Shown here in pieces: positions 18,863 to 27,806 of a stretch of DNA of 64,000 nucleotides. This DNA comes from Peptococcaceae bacterium 1109 (GTDB lineage Bacteria > Bacillota > Limnochordia > Darwinibacteriales > Darwinibacteriaceae): assembly GCA_001028815.1 (NCBI GenBank), contig LDJB01000002.1, positions 1 through 64,000 of the forward strand. The letters are read 5' to 3'. Under the pieces are notes generated by a model. The model ran no database searches and was not told the DNA's origin. It worked only from the letters and a program-made list of their open reading frames with translations. The stretch's first letter is position 1. Each line of letters starts with the position of its first letter. The translations under genes were made by a program, and so were the position numbers.

Positions 18863-19986
18863 TTGCTTTCTCTCCATACGTGGCGATTAACGTAATCAAT
18901 ATAAGAGAGGATAATTCTCAATACCTTCTCCGATACATTAGGTATATCATAGTCCCTAACTATACGCAAAGAATGCTTACTTGGATTCTCTAAGACACGT
19001 AACCCTTGGAGTATTCTCTCCTTTCCTAATCCTACCATCATAACAGTCGCTTCTTCCATAGCCTCAGGTCTCTCATGTGCCTCTCGAATGTTGAGGGATC
19101 TAAGACCTAGAATGGATGTTTCCTCACTAATTGTTCCACTATCACTCAAGACTGCTTTGGCCTTCATCTGAAGTTTGACATAGTCTATAAACCCAAGTGG
19201 TTTCATTAACCTAACGAGGGGGCTAAATTCCACTCCCTGCTTGTCGATCATCTGCCTTGTGCGAGGATGGGTGCTCACAATTATCGGTAGTTGATAGATT
19301 TCAGCAATTGCATTTATACTATCGATTAAACTGAAGAAGTTGTCAGTATTGATGTTCTCCTCCCTATGGGCAGATACTACGAAGTATTGCTCTTCTTGTA
19401 ATCCTAGTCGCGCCACAATATCTGATGCTTCGATTTCTGGCATTTTTGAGTGCAAGACCTCATACATCGGGCTCCCAGTCTTTATTACTCTGTCAGCGGG
19501 CAGACCCTCACGCAACAGGTACTCTCTCGCTATATCACTATACGTAAGGTTAATGTCTGCAATATGATCCACAATCTTACGATTTGTTTCTTCCGGTACT
19601 CTCTGGTCAAAACAGCGGTTCCCTGCTTCCATATGGAAAATGGGAATATGACGCCGCTTAGCTGCAATTGCGCACAAGCAGCTGTTGGTATCGCCTAATA
19701 CCAGAAAAGCGTCGGGTTTGAGGTCTTCCAATATGGGATCTATTCTGATTAGTATATTGCCTATGGTGGCCATGGGAGCGCCTACTGCTGCTCCTAGGAA
19801 ATAATCGGGTTTTCTTAGATCAAGGTCTTCAAAAAATACTTGATTCAGCTCGTAGTCATAGTTTTGGCCAGTATGAACCAAGATGTGTTCTATAGCTTCC
19901 GACTGGTCAAGCTTCTTAATCACACACGACAGCCTTATAATCTCGGGGCGTGTACCCACAACTGTCATTACCCTCAACTTTCTCAC
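18859..19986 (-). CDS. capG: UDP-HexNAc 2-epimerase, FnlC/CapG type
   Basis: 375 residues of the UDP-N-acetylglucosamine 2-epimerase family (PF02350). It opens with VMTVVGTRPEIIRLS, has HTGQNYDYELNQVFFEDL, LGDTNSCLCAIAAKRRHIP and the catalytic-region HMEAGNRCFDQRVPEETNRK. Directly after capE and capF it should catalyse the last step to UDP-N-acetyl-L-fucosamine, 2-epimerisation of UDP-N-acetyl-L-pneumosamine. The YELNQ motif and the gene order are those of CapG/FnlC rather than of a plain WecB. It lies 2 bp from capF and overlaps the next GT4. Confidence 0.9.
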   Translation of the reverse strand: MRKLRVMTVVGTRPEIIRLSCVIKKLDQSEAIEHILVHTGQNYDYELNQVFFEDLDLRKPDYFLGAAVGAPMATIGNILIRIDPILEDLKPDAFLVLGDTNSCLCAIAAKRRHIPIFHMEAGNRCFDQRVPEETNRKIVDHIADINLTYSDIAREYLLREGLPADRVIKTGSPMYEVLHSKMPEIEASDIVARLGLQEEQYFVVSAHREENINTDNFFSLIDSINAIAEIYQLPIIVSTHPRTRQMIDKQGVEFSPLVRLMKPLGFIDYVKLQMKAKAVLSDSGTISEETSILGLRSLNIREAHERPEAMEEATVMMVGLGKERILQGLRVLENPSKHSLRIVRDYDIPNVSEKVLRIILSYIDYVNRHVWRESK

Positions 19987-19988
19987 AT

Positions 19989-21098
19989 CTAGACCTCCAA
20001 ATAGAACGTATCAGGGTTGTTAGGATCGAAGGGTTCGTTGGCCCACATTATTGTGACCATATCCGTATCGCCAAGATTCTCTAGATTATGGATATATCCG
20101 GGTGGTATATCAACAGCCTGAAGCTTATCTCCACTTACGTAGTATTCGATGACCTCGTCCGAATCAACTTTCCTAAATCGTATAACTCCCTTACCGCTCA
20201 CGACAAGAAATTTCTCGTTCCTAGTATGATGCCAGTGATTTCCCTTAGTGATTCCCGGCTTTGAGATGTTGACTGATACCTGACCACGATCCACAGTACG
20301 AATGAACTCCGTAAATGAGCCCCGTGCATCGATATTCATCTTAAGATCATAAGCAAACGCATCTGGCGGTAGATAGCTCAAGTATGTGCTATATAGTTTT
20401 TTGACAAATGGAACAGACAGATCCGGTACCGAAAGGTCTTCCCGACTCCGCTTGAATGAATGAATCAAGTCAGCTATCTCTCGAAGCGATACCGTGTAAA
20501 CAGTTGGTACCGTACAAAAATCTCCATTCCGAGTTTCATTTCCGTTAAGCGCTCTAATGAACTCCTCAACGACATCGTCAACATAGGCAAGCCGTAAAAC
20601 CACGTTTGGATCATGTACCTCAATTGGTAATCCGCGAGCAATGTTGTAACAGAAGGTTGCAATCACACTATTGTAGTTCGGTCTACACCATTTGCCAAAG
20701 ACGTTAGCCAGCCTATACACAAGCACCTTTGCTCCTGTTTCCCTACCATAAGCAAACAGCAGGTCTTCACCTGCTTTCTTGCTCTTGCCGTAAGGATTAT
20801 CTAATTCAGCTTGTATTGAAGAAGCAAGCAGGACAGGACAGGGATTCCTATTGCTCTTTAGTAAATCCAGTAGCTCGGATGTAAAACCAAAGTTCCCTTC
20901 CATGAACTCCTGTTCTTCTCTTGGACGATTAACTCCAGCAAGATGGAATACAAACTCACAATCCTGAGTGTAGCTGGCCAAGAGTCCTTTGTCTGTTTGT
21001 TTGTCAAATTTGTAGATCTCACTAAAACCACGGTTCTCCAACTGGGCAATTAAGTTCTTCCCTATAAATCCGTTGGAACCGGTAACCAGAATTTTCAT
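19989..21098 (-). CDS. capF: CapF/FnlB-type reductase with cupin domain
   Basis: About 369 residues from the ATG at 21098 (MKILVTGSNGFIGKN), since the longer frame to 21182 runs into capE. The N-terminal SDR/Rossmann domain (GSNGFIG, NPYGKSKKAGED) is followed by a C-terminal cupin of about 120 residues with the metal-ligand-like GNHWHHTRNEKFLVVSG motif. This two-domain layout is diagnostic of CapF, which epimerises and reduces the CapE product with NADPH on the way to UDP-L-FucNAc. It sits between capE and capG. Confidence 0.93.
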   Translation of the reverse strand: MKILVTGSNGFIGKNLIAQLENRGFSEIYKFDKQTDKGLLASYTQDCEFVFHLAGVNRPREEQEFMEGNFGFTSELLDLLKSNRNPCPVLLASSIQAELDNPYGKSKKAGEDLLFAYGRETGAKVLVYRLANVFGKWCRPNYNSVIATFCYNIARGLPIEVHDPNVVLRLAYVDDVVEEFIRALNGNETRNGDFCTVPTVYTVSLREIADLIHSFKRSREDLSVPDLSVPFVKKLYSTYLSYLPPDAFAYDLKMNIDARGSFTEFIRTVDRGQVSVNISKPGITKGNHWHHTRNEKFLVVSGKGVIRFRKVDSDEVIEYYVSGDKLQAVDIPPGYIHNLENLGDTDMVTIMWANEPFDPNNPDTFYLEV

Positions 21099-21123
21099 GG
21101 CGTACACTACCTTTCCGGGCACT

Positions 21124-22167
21124 TTACTCCTTGGTATAAGCGGCCTCGTCCAATCCCATTTTCGCAAGCTCTTCTCGAACAAAGGGTAGGGTAAGAAGTT
21201 TTTGTTTGATCTCGTCTATGTTAAGGCGCCTTGTATTGTGAGAGTTGTACTCCTGTTCTGAGGAAAGATCTGTAGAACCATCGATAAAGTATTTCTCGTA
21301 ATTAAGGTCGCGCTTATCTATGGGAACCCTATAGAAATGCCCTAAATCCTCTGCCACAAAATACTCTTCTTTAGTTAGGAGAGTTTCATATAGCTTTTCT
21401 CCGTGACGTGTGCCGATAATTTTGATCTCGTTTTCGGCTTGAAATAACTCCTTGATAGCTTGAGCCAAGTCACCAATTGTGGCCGCTGGAGACTTCTGAA
21501 CCATTATGTCTCCAGCCTGGGCCTTCTCAAATGCAAACAAGACAAGCTCAACGGCCTCATCAAGACTCATCAGGAATCTTGTCATGTTGGGGTTGGTTAC
21601 CGTCAGCGGACGTCCGGTCCTTATTTGGTCAACAAATAAAGGTATCACAGAGCCCCTCGATGCCATGACGTTACCATATCTAGTTCCACAGATGAGAGTC
21701 CTGTTTGGATCTACGGTTCTTGACTTCGCAATAAAGACCTTCTCCATCATGGCTTTGGAAATTCCCATTGCGTTGATTGGATAGGCAGCCTTGTCTGTCG
21801 AAAGACATATCACCTTTTTCACACCAAAATCTATGGCCGCATTGAGGACATTATCTGTACCTATAACGTTTGTTTTTACCGCCTCCAAGGGAAAGAACTC
21901 ACAGGTTGGAACTTGCTTCAGAGCAGCTGCGTGGAAAATAAAGTCCACGTTATGCATAGCGTTTCGTATGCTGCTCGGATCTCTAACATCCCCGATGTAA
22001 AACTTTATTCGATCGTCACTATAACACATCCGCATGTCATGCTGCTTCTTTTCGTCCCTAGAGAAGATGCGTATCTCTGCGATATCTGTCGTCAAAAACC
22101 GTTTGAGAACAGCGTTTCCAAATGATCCTGTCCCACCTGTAATCAGTAGCGTTTTTCCCCTAAACAT
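21124..22167 (-). CDS. capE: UDP-GlcNAc 4,6-dehydratase/5-epimerase CapE/FnlA
   Basis: About 347 residues from the ATG at 22167, with GGAG eight bases upstream. It is an SDR with the nucleotide motif LITGGTGSFGNAVLKR, NVDFIFHAAALKQVP, and the catalytic STDKAAYPINAMGISK block, in which Lys and Met replace the usual Tyr-x-x-x-Lys seen in other SDRs, as in the FlaA1/CapE group. It starts UDP-L-FucNAc synthesis from UDP-GlcNAc. Only 14 bp separates it from the upstream GT4, so the genes form one transcript. Confidence 0.93.
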   Translation of the reverse strand: MFRGKTLLITGGTGSFGNAVLKRFLTTDIAEIRIFSRDEKKQHDMRMCYSDDRIKFYIGDVRDPSSIRNAMHNVDFIFHAAALKQVPTCEFFPLEAVKTNVIGTDNVLNAAIDFGVKKVICLSTDKAAYPINAMGISKAMMEKVFIAKSRTVDPNRTLICGTRYGNVMASRGSVIPLFVDQIRTGRPLTVTNPNMTRFLMSLDEAVELVLFAFEKAQAGDIMVQKSPAATIGDLAQAIKELFQAENEIKIIGTRHGEKLYETLLTKEEYFVAEDLGHFYRVPIDKRDLNYEKYFIDGSTDLSSEQEYNSHNTRRLNIDEIKQKLLTLPFVREELAKMGLDEAAYTKE

Positions 22168-22180
22168 AAGCACATCTCCA

Positions 22181-23383
22181 TCATAAGTGTTTTAGTAAAA
22201 TGTCAATGGTCTTCGAAACATCGTAGTGTTCTTCGAGGTAGGCTCGGGCGTTTTCCCCCATCTGCGACCTGAGTTCCGAATTACATGCTAGTTCGGTAGC
22301 ATGTTTGATAAAGCTCTTCAGGTCACCACTCTCACACCAGTATCCGCTTTCTGATTGCAACAATATATCCTTGAGATCAGTGTTCTTGTCAGTAGCAGCC
22401 AAGACAGGCAAAGAATACTCCATATAAGAAGTCAGCCGAGAAGGGAAGTTGGGAATGGTGAATCGCCTGTCTAGAAAAATCAGACCAACATCCGAGCTTT
22501 CAAGAAGTTCATCGTACTCGGACTTAGGTAACTGACCAATGAGTCTCACATTGCTCGGTTTTTTGACCTCAAGATGATTACGAATTCTCCTAAACTCAGT
22601 ACCCGAACCCACAATCAACAGAAACGAATTAGGCACTTCATGAAAAGCATCAACAACACTTAGCAAGAAGTCTATACCTTGAGGTTTTCCTAGATTTCCA
22701 CCGTAGATAAACAGAACAGAACTGCTGGGAATACCATATTTCGCCAAGAGGTCATAATTCTTGCGACCAATAACCGGAGGGATTGGCCGTATCGAATTGG
22801 GAAAGACCTCAACCTTTTGTACATCTAAGTACGGGTTTTTGTGCAACAAATAGCGCACGTTCGCAGGCGACATGCAGCCTATAACATCTGAAATCGTATA
22901 TAACCTCTTCTCTTTTTTTCGGAAATACCACCATAAAAAGCCTGGGCGACGTAATAGCCCTAAATCGACCGCATTTTGAGGAAAGATATCTTTCAACATT
23001 AAGTATGTCTTCGCATGATGAGTCATCTTATAATGGCGTACAACTGTTTCAAATGTTATGGGAGGTGTAGCATAAAGGATAAGATCGAATTTTACCCCCG
23101 CAAAGTACTTATCAATGGCTCTTTGATATTGTCTTCCTATGAGAATCGTGGAAAGACCTTTTTCGATCATATTCGCTTTCGTAATATTGCCTGTCCTTAC
23201 TTGCAATAGGTGAACATTGCCATCAACAAGAACTTCCGTTGACAACCCGAGACGCCTTTGACGAGGACATACAACATAGACATTTAGTCCTCTATGCGAA
23301 AGCTCTCGTGCCAAGTCGGTATACAGCCCACGTTGGTTAAGATTATCGATTTTCAGGAGTGTTAAGTACAAGATGTTTTTCAT
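22181..23383 (-). CDS. WbuB-like GT4, probable L-FucNAc transferase
   Basis: About 400 residues from the ATG at 23383 (MKNILYLTLLKIDNLNQRG), with GTGAGG just upstream. GT-B fold similar to WbuB-type transferases: LYATPPITFETVVRHYK, MLKDIFPQNAVDLGLL and GCMSPANVRYL are characteristic. WbuB relatives are typically encoded beside fnlABC/capEFG and transfer N-acetyl-L-fucosamine, which fits this position exactly. That substrate is an inference from context. Confidence 0.83.
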   Translation of the reverse strand: MKNILYLTLLKIDNLNQRGLYTDLARELSHRGLNVYVVCPRQRRLGLSTEVLVDGNVHLLQVRTGNITKANMIEKGLSTILIGRQYQRAIDKYFAGVKFDLILYATPPITFETVVRHYKMTHHAKTYLMLKDIFPQNAVDLGLLRRPGFLWWYFRKKEKRLYTISDVIGCMSPANVRYLLHKNPYLDVQKVEVFPNSIRPIPPVIGRKNYDLLAKYGIPSSSVLFIYGGNLGKPQGIDFLLSVVDAFHEVPNSFLLIVGSGTEFRRIRNHLEVKKPSNVRLIGQLPKSEYDELLESSDVGLIFLDRRFTIPNFPSRLTSYMEYSLPVLAATDKNTDLKDILLQSESGYWCESGDLKSFIKHATELACNSELRSQMGENARAYLEEHYDVSKTIDILLKHL

Positions 23384-23486
23384 TGCTATCCTCACAAATA
23401 TAGACTGCTTCGCGTGGTACACCGCGTTTCGCTATCTGGACAGCTTCACCCTAGCGTTGGAGCGCTCAATGGCTCCCGAGAATCTG

Positions 23487-24751
23487 TCACGAACGCATTC
23501 CATTAACAACATATTTGCGCTTGCCCGATGACAAGGCAGGGATTTCATCGACTCGTTCAAATATTAGCACAGCATCTTTCCCAAGGAACTCCTTTAGCAT
23601 GTTCGTCATTTCCTGTTCACGTTTGAACCTATCCCGAAGATTAAGCTTGATTCGATACTGAACCGGCGTTTCTTGAATGCCTAATCTCAGGGAAGGCCCA
23701 GAAGTGATTGGCAATCGCGTATGCTGAAATCCTGCCACCTGATGTATCGTAAATGATATCCATTTTTCGCCCCGCAAAGGAACTAATGGCCTTTTTCCTT
23801 GTACCGTTTCGATTTACGTATGTCAAGCAACCAATGTCACCCGTGTCATATCTAATGAGAGGCATTGCTTTGTTGTATAGATCAGTTAACACAATCCTAC
23901 CCACTGTGCCGTTCGGAACTAGCACGTCCGCATCAAAATCAAGAATCTCCACGAAGTAATTGGCCTCATTTAGGATAAACACGTTGTTCTCTGAATCATC
24001 TTGCCCAATAATTCCGTTTTCTTGATTAGAATAGCGCGAGAACACCCTACAACTGAACGCTTTTTCTATTGATTCCCTTGTTGTGTCAAATAGCATTTCA
24101 GAACTACTCACTATTCCAGTGATATTAGTTCCTTCAGCGATAGCATGTCCATTGCGTCTAAAGTAGTCACATATAACATCAAACGTAGAAGCGTATGATA
24201 ACAGCATGGAGCCACTTTTTGTGACTCTTCTTAATGCCGAGAACACCTCCTCTATTTTGTTATCAGTGAGATTTGTAATGTCAATCAAAGTCTGGTTTTG
24301 CAGCCATTGCTTCAAACGCGATTTGCGATTGTGCTCTGTGAGGGCCCGCAGATACACCAGATTTTTCCCAACAGCATATCCTGCCTTTTCACTGTAGTAA
24401 ATGACTTCCCCATGGACCCTGCATTTCTTAGCCAAATCTTGATAACTGACGAAGGGCATCCCGGTAGAACCACTTGTACGCATCGTAATTAGCTGATTCT
24501 TGTTGTATGTAGACGAAAGAAATTTATGTTGTTGTCTACGAATTACATCCTTATTGACTACAGGCAACCTCTCCAATGGAATATTCTTGCTGAACTGGCG
24601 ATAGAAATCAGTCGTCGTCACCGCGTGTTCAATTATTTTCGTCAACCGATTTTCTTGGTGGTTCTTGACAACAGGATCATCGCTGTCGAGTCCATCAATT
24701 GTTGCTATTTCATCATATGCCGTTCTTACCGGTCGGCCCCGAAACCTATCT
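23487..24751 (-). pseudogene. AMP-ligase (CapK/PaaK-like), 3' part, frameshifted
   Basis: A phenylacetate-CoA-ligase-like adenylate-forming protein found in polysaccharide loci. The frame opens at the IS boundary (DRFRGRPVRTAYDEIATIDG) and carries the AMP-binding TMRTSGSTGMPFVSYQD motif and LIRYDTGDIG. Near 23680-23690 a one-base shift occurs after FWAFPEIR. The true C-terminus continues in another frame (IQETPVQYRIKLNLR to GKRKYVVNGM), including the conserved terminal Lys of the family. The 5' end was cut off by the IS5/IS1182-like element. It is certainly non-functional unless the shift is an error and expression starts internally. Confidence 0.85.
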
Positions 24752-24774
24752 AGGGGTTGCTGAACAGACAGATA

Positions 24775-26232
24775 TCAGCAACACAAAGCCCCGTTTTGGT
24801 TGGAAAACAGCCAACTTAAAAAATGGGCAAGAAGAATTCGGAGCTTGCGCTCCAAGTTCAGCACCAACAGTTGCATGGCAATAACGGTCTCACAGGTGTC
24901 CTGGAGCCGTGTCATGACTAATCCAAGTCCGTAAAAACGTTTGTCCTCTCCGAATTTGCCTTCGACTCCATTACGGATCTTGGTATCTTCTCGTTCTTGC
25001 TTACGCTGCTCTTTCAATACTTTTGGATCCTTGGACGGGCGCCCTAGGGGCGGGCCAGATAGGCGTATGTTGTGCTTTTTGCAGAATCGGAGATTGTCTC
25101 GGTTCCGGTAGATCTTATCGGCATAGACCACAGCTGGGTAATGTCCATGACGCTCCTTGAATCGTTCCAACGAATCCTGGAGTGTAATGCCTTCATTGAA
25201 AGCGTCAAAGCTAAGTTTTTCCATGAAGGTGAATCCATCGACTATGCTGACCGCAAGCTTGGGACCAAACTCAACGGAGGCATTCTTCTTTCCGCGAACG
25301 ATAGGTCGTACAAAAGGCATGTGGAGGCTGACGATACGATCCGGGATACTGTGCTTTTTCTCTTGATACATCTCAAGCTGTTGCCTGTAAAGCTCTTGAA
25401 CAACTAGCAAGTTTCGGTATTGATGGCCATCTAGAAGCATCAGCGGACTCTTTTGTACTAGCTCTGCTATGATTCTAAGGTTGCGGCCAACATAGCGCAA
25501 CTGCTGACCATTGGTTTTTCGAATCTCGCTTTTTGAATGCTTCCTTTTCCGTTCAAAACGAAGATACTGTTTCCTCGCTCTTTGCCGGTATGTTCTGGGT
25601 TTCTTGCACGTTCCAACATGGGGTGCATGGAGCACGTCAATGATCTCTTCCAGGGCTTCCCTGGCATCATTAAGCAATCTGGAGTCGGTTGGGTATTGAA
25701 TGTCCACCGGGACGCAGGTGGCATCGAGAATCAGATTCCCTTTGTTCTCTGGCTCCTTAGAGCTAGCGTCTTCACCACCCTCGGTGGTTCCCGCCCGAGG
25801 AGCGTCATCGTCACTTTGGGAATTCTGTTCTTCTTCCAGAAACAACAGCTCATTGAGCTCGTTAATGATATCTTTGCCGAGACGTTTGCGAAAATGAACC
25901 AGGAGTGATGCATCGAATGGTGGTTCTTGCACAAAAGCAGGCAGGCCGATAAAGTACTGCAAATAGGGGTTTTCGGTGATCTCGGCCACTGTTTCTCGGT
26001 CGGAAAGGTTCTCCTTATTTTGAATGATAAGTGTTCCTAGAGCCATCCGAACAGAATAAGCCTTCTGACCAGCATTCGGATTTCCTAAAGACTCTATGTA
26101 TCGCTCTTCTGCAGTTTCCCAAGGTATCATACCGGCTAACTTGCACCAGCGATTTTCCGGATTCAACTGTCCTTCAAAGGGCATGAAAAACTCATGGGGT
26201 AACAATAGCTGTTTTGCGTTATGTTTATACAT
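24775..26232 (-). CDS. IS5/IS1182-type DDE transposase
   Basis: 485 residues. The N-terminal DUF772-like region (NPYLQYFIGLPAF, LLVHFRKRLGKDIINELNE) leads into a DDE core: Asp in LILDATCVPVDIQYPTDSRLL, Asp in AVVYADKIYRNRDN, and Glu in RNGVEGKFGEDKRFYGLG near the C-terminus. A long charged linker (about residues 135-170) follows the N-terminal domain. The frame is open and the protein ends at a stop inside the left inverted-repeat region, as is common. The upstream region has been hit by an IS3, which may remove its own promoter. Confidence 0.87.
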   Translation of the reverse strand: MYKHNAKQLLLPHEFFMPFEGQLNPENRWCKLAGMIPWETAEERYIESLGNPNAGQKAYSVRMALGTLIIQNKENLSDRETVAEITENPYLQYFIGLPAFVQEPPFDASLLVHFRKRLGKDIINELNELLFLEEEQNSQSDDDAPRAGTTEGGEDASSKEPENKGNLILDATCVPVDIQYPTDSRLLNDAREALEEIIDVLHAPHVGTCKKPRTYRQRARKQYLRFERKRKHSKSEIRKTNGQQLRYVGRNLRIIAELVQKSPLMLLDGHQYRNLLVVQELYRQQLEMYQEKKHSIPDRIVSLHMPFVRPIVRGKKNASVEFGPKLAVSIVDGFTFMEKLSFDAFNEGITLQDSLERFKERHGHYPAVVYADKIYRNRDNLRFCKKHNIRLSGPPLGRPSKDPKVLKEQRKQEREDTKIRNGVEGKFGEDKRFYGLGLVMTRLQDTCETVIAMQLLVLNLERKLRILLAHFLSWLFSNQNGALCC

Positions 26233-26411
26233 GATTTATCAGCTCCAGGTGCAAAGTTATTTCAAGAAAACAACGATTTCTTGATGCTATTATAACACAA
26301 AAACGGCTGTAAAACCAGTATTTATCAGCATTTAGTGAGCCTTTCCCAGATAATCGGACACCGTTTCGTGTTCTTTACTCGCTATTTCTTAAGTTTGCTC
26401 GATGATCTGTT

Positions 26412-27239
26412 TTACGCCGCCAGACCAAGGCTTTTTAATTGTTGTTTGAATTTTAAAGGGCTAATCCAGCCTAATGCGGCATGTCTTCGTTGCCTGTTGT
26501 AAAAAATCTCTATGTATTCCCAAATTACCTGTTTGGCTGCACTTCTGGTTCTGAAGCGGTAAAAACCGGTGCATTCACATTTCAGACAACCAAAGAAGTT
26601 TTCAGCGGGGGCATTATCATAAGGATTTCCTTTGTTGCTCATACTTTGCCGGATATTATATCGTTTTAGTAGAGACCGGAAAGCTTTGGAGCAATACTGG
26701 CTGCCCCTATCGGAGTGGAATATTAGGCCATCCGCTGGTCGTGCCCGTTCTAGGGCCATTTTAAGGGCTTTTATCACTAGTTCCTTGGTCATTCTTTTAC
26801 TAGATGCATGTCCAACAACTTCCTTAGTGCATAGATCCTTGACTATGGCGGTATACAACCATCCTTCTTCGGTCCAATGGTAGGTTATGTCACTCACCCA
26901 CACGGTGTTTGGCAGTGGTGCGTCAAATTTTTGATTCAGTAAATTAGGGGCAACCGGCAAATTATGTTTACTGTTTGTTGTGGCTTTCCACTTAATCTTG
27001 CGTTTAGAGCGGATGTTATGCTTTTTCATCAACCTGTAAACGGTTCCCCTGCTACAGGGAATGGATTCTCTGACTTCCGCCCAAATGGGGTCCAAACCAT
27101 AAGTAGGATGCTTTTGATGCACTTTCCTGATCCTGCTAAGAATCCTGGCATGTCTTTTAGCTCGTCTTGATGGCGGCCTGCCCAACCAATCGTAATACCC
27201 GCTCCGGGATACTTCCAAAACTTCGCACATTTTCGCCAC
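26412..27239 (-). CDS. IS3 orfB transposase (ISc)
   Basis: 275 residues of the IS3 DDE transposase. The HTH_21-type N-terminus (VSRSGYYDWLGR) is followed by the rve core with Asp in VWVSDITYHWTEEGWLY, Asp in IFHSDRGSQYCSK and Glu in DNAPAENFFGCLKCE, and ends YNRQRRHAALGWISPLKF. It is closest in look to the IS150/IS3-type subgroups. It is normally made as an OrfAB fusion. The orfB frame is intact here, although orfA is shifted. Confidence 0.9.
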   Translation of the reverse strand: MAKMCEVLEVSRSGYYDWLGRPPSRRAKRHARILSRIRKVHQKHPTYGLDPIWAEVRESIPCSRGTVYRLMKKHNIRSKRKIKWKATTNSKHNLPVAPNLLNQKFDAPLPNTVWVSDITYHWTEEGWLYTAIVKDLCTKEVVGHASSKRMTKELVIKALKMALERARPADGLIFHSDRGSQYCSKAFRSLLKRYNIRQSMSNKGNPYDNAPAENFFGCLKCECTGFYRFRTRSAAKQVIWEYIEIFYNRQRRHAALGWISPLKFKQQLKSLGLAA

Positions 27240-27301
27240 AGACCACCCGGAGGAGGCGTGGGCCTTGATAAATTTGAATTTATCATTGGTCGTAGCTGGA
27301 T

Positions 27302-27593
27302 CTATGGTTTTATGAAAATGGCTACGGACTTTTTTAGGACATCAACTGTCTCCTTTGTGTTCGCCAATTGTTTTTTAAGTTTCTTGTTCTCGGCCTCTAG
27401 TTCAGCGATTCTTTTATCCTTAGAACTTTCGGGTTTCGTAGCCTGCCGGACCCACCTTCTTATGGTTCTTATGGTTGGCTGGGATACACCTAAGTCGCTT
27501 GCTACCGCCCGATATAGTCCTATCTTGTTCAACTACCATCTTCACTGCGTGGGTCTTAAACTCATCATCATACCGGACAGAACCGTTAACCAT
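27302..27593 (-). pseudogene. IS3 orfA (ISc), one-base frameshift
   Basis: The start is the ATG at 27593 with a GAGGGGG site upstream, reading MVNGSVRYDDEFKTHAVKMV. Near 27510 one extra G in a GGG run moves the frame. Removing it gives the expected continuation AVASDLGVSQPTIRTIRRWV and the coiled coil IAELEAENKKLKKQLANTKE. Either a decay mutation or a homopolymer sequencing error. Confidence 0.8.
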
Positions 27594-27684
27594 AATTGAC
27601 ACCCCCTCGTGAACTAATTATACGATCACGACCTAGTGTCCGTCAAAGTGGGCATGACTCATTAGCTATTGTTCAGCAACCCCT

Positions 27685-27761
27685 ATTTATTATTTTCCGC
27701 CGAAAGCCGGGCGCTGCAAATATCGTTGCACGAAACGTGTAACATCGAGTCTCAAACCCAT
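27685..27761 (-). pseudogene. probable 5' fragment of the AMP-ligase gene
   Basis: An ATG at 27761 has AGGAG seven bases upstream and reads MGLRLDVTRFVQRYLQRPAF before hitting stops next to the right end of the IS5/IS1182-like element. It follows the GNAT gene in the same direction, where the next gene of the operon should begin, and the rest of a beheaded AMP-ligase lies on the other side of the IS. The frame link across the element is not perfect, so this assignment is inference. Confidence 0.5.
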
Positions 27762-27806
27762 GTTTGTCTCCTGAACCATCACTCAGTTTCTTTTAACCCA
27801 AGCGAC

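Larger units (their letters stand above)
26336..27661 (-). mobile_element. IS3-family element ISc, nested
   Basis: An element of 1326 bp with inverted ends TGAGCCTTTCCCAGATAATC and TGAGTCATGCCCACTTTGAC (right end, reverse complement), which both continue into CGGACAC/GGACACT. A 4-bp target duplication TTAG is seen at 26332-26335 and 27662-27665. It is inserted upstream of the transposase gene of the IS5/IS1182-like element. It is not closely related to ISa or ISb. Confidence 0.92.
24752..27684 (-). mobile_element. IS5/IS1182-like element carrying a nested IS3
   Basis: Terminal inverted repeats of AGGGGTTGCTGAACA bound the element at 24752 and 27684. The nested IS3 (26336-27661) lies between the transposase gene and the right end, so the host element would be about 1.6 kb without it. 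It splits an AMP-ligase gene. I could not read a convincing target duplication. The family name is from the transposase sequence and may need refining. Confidence 0.82.
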
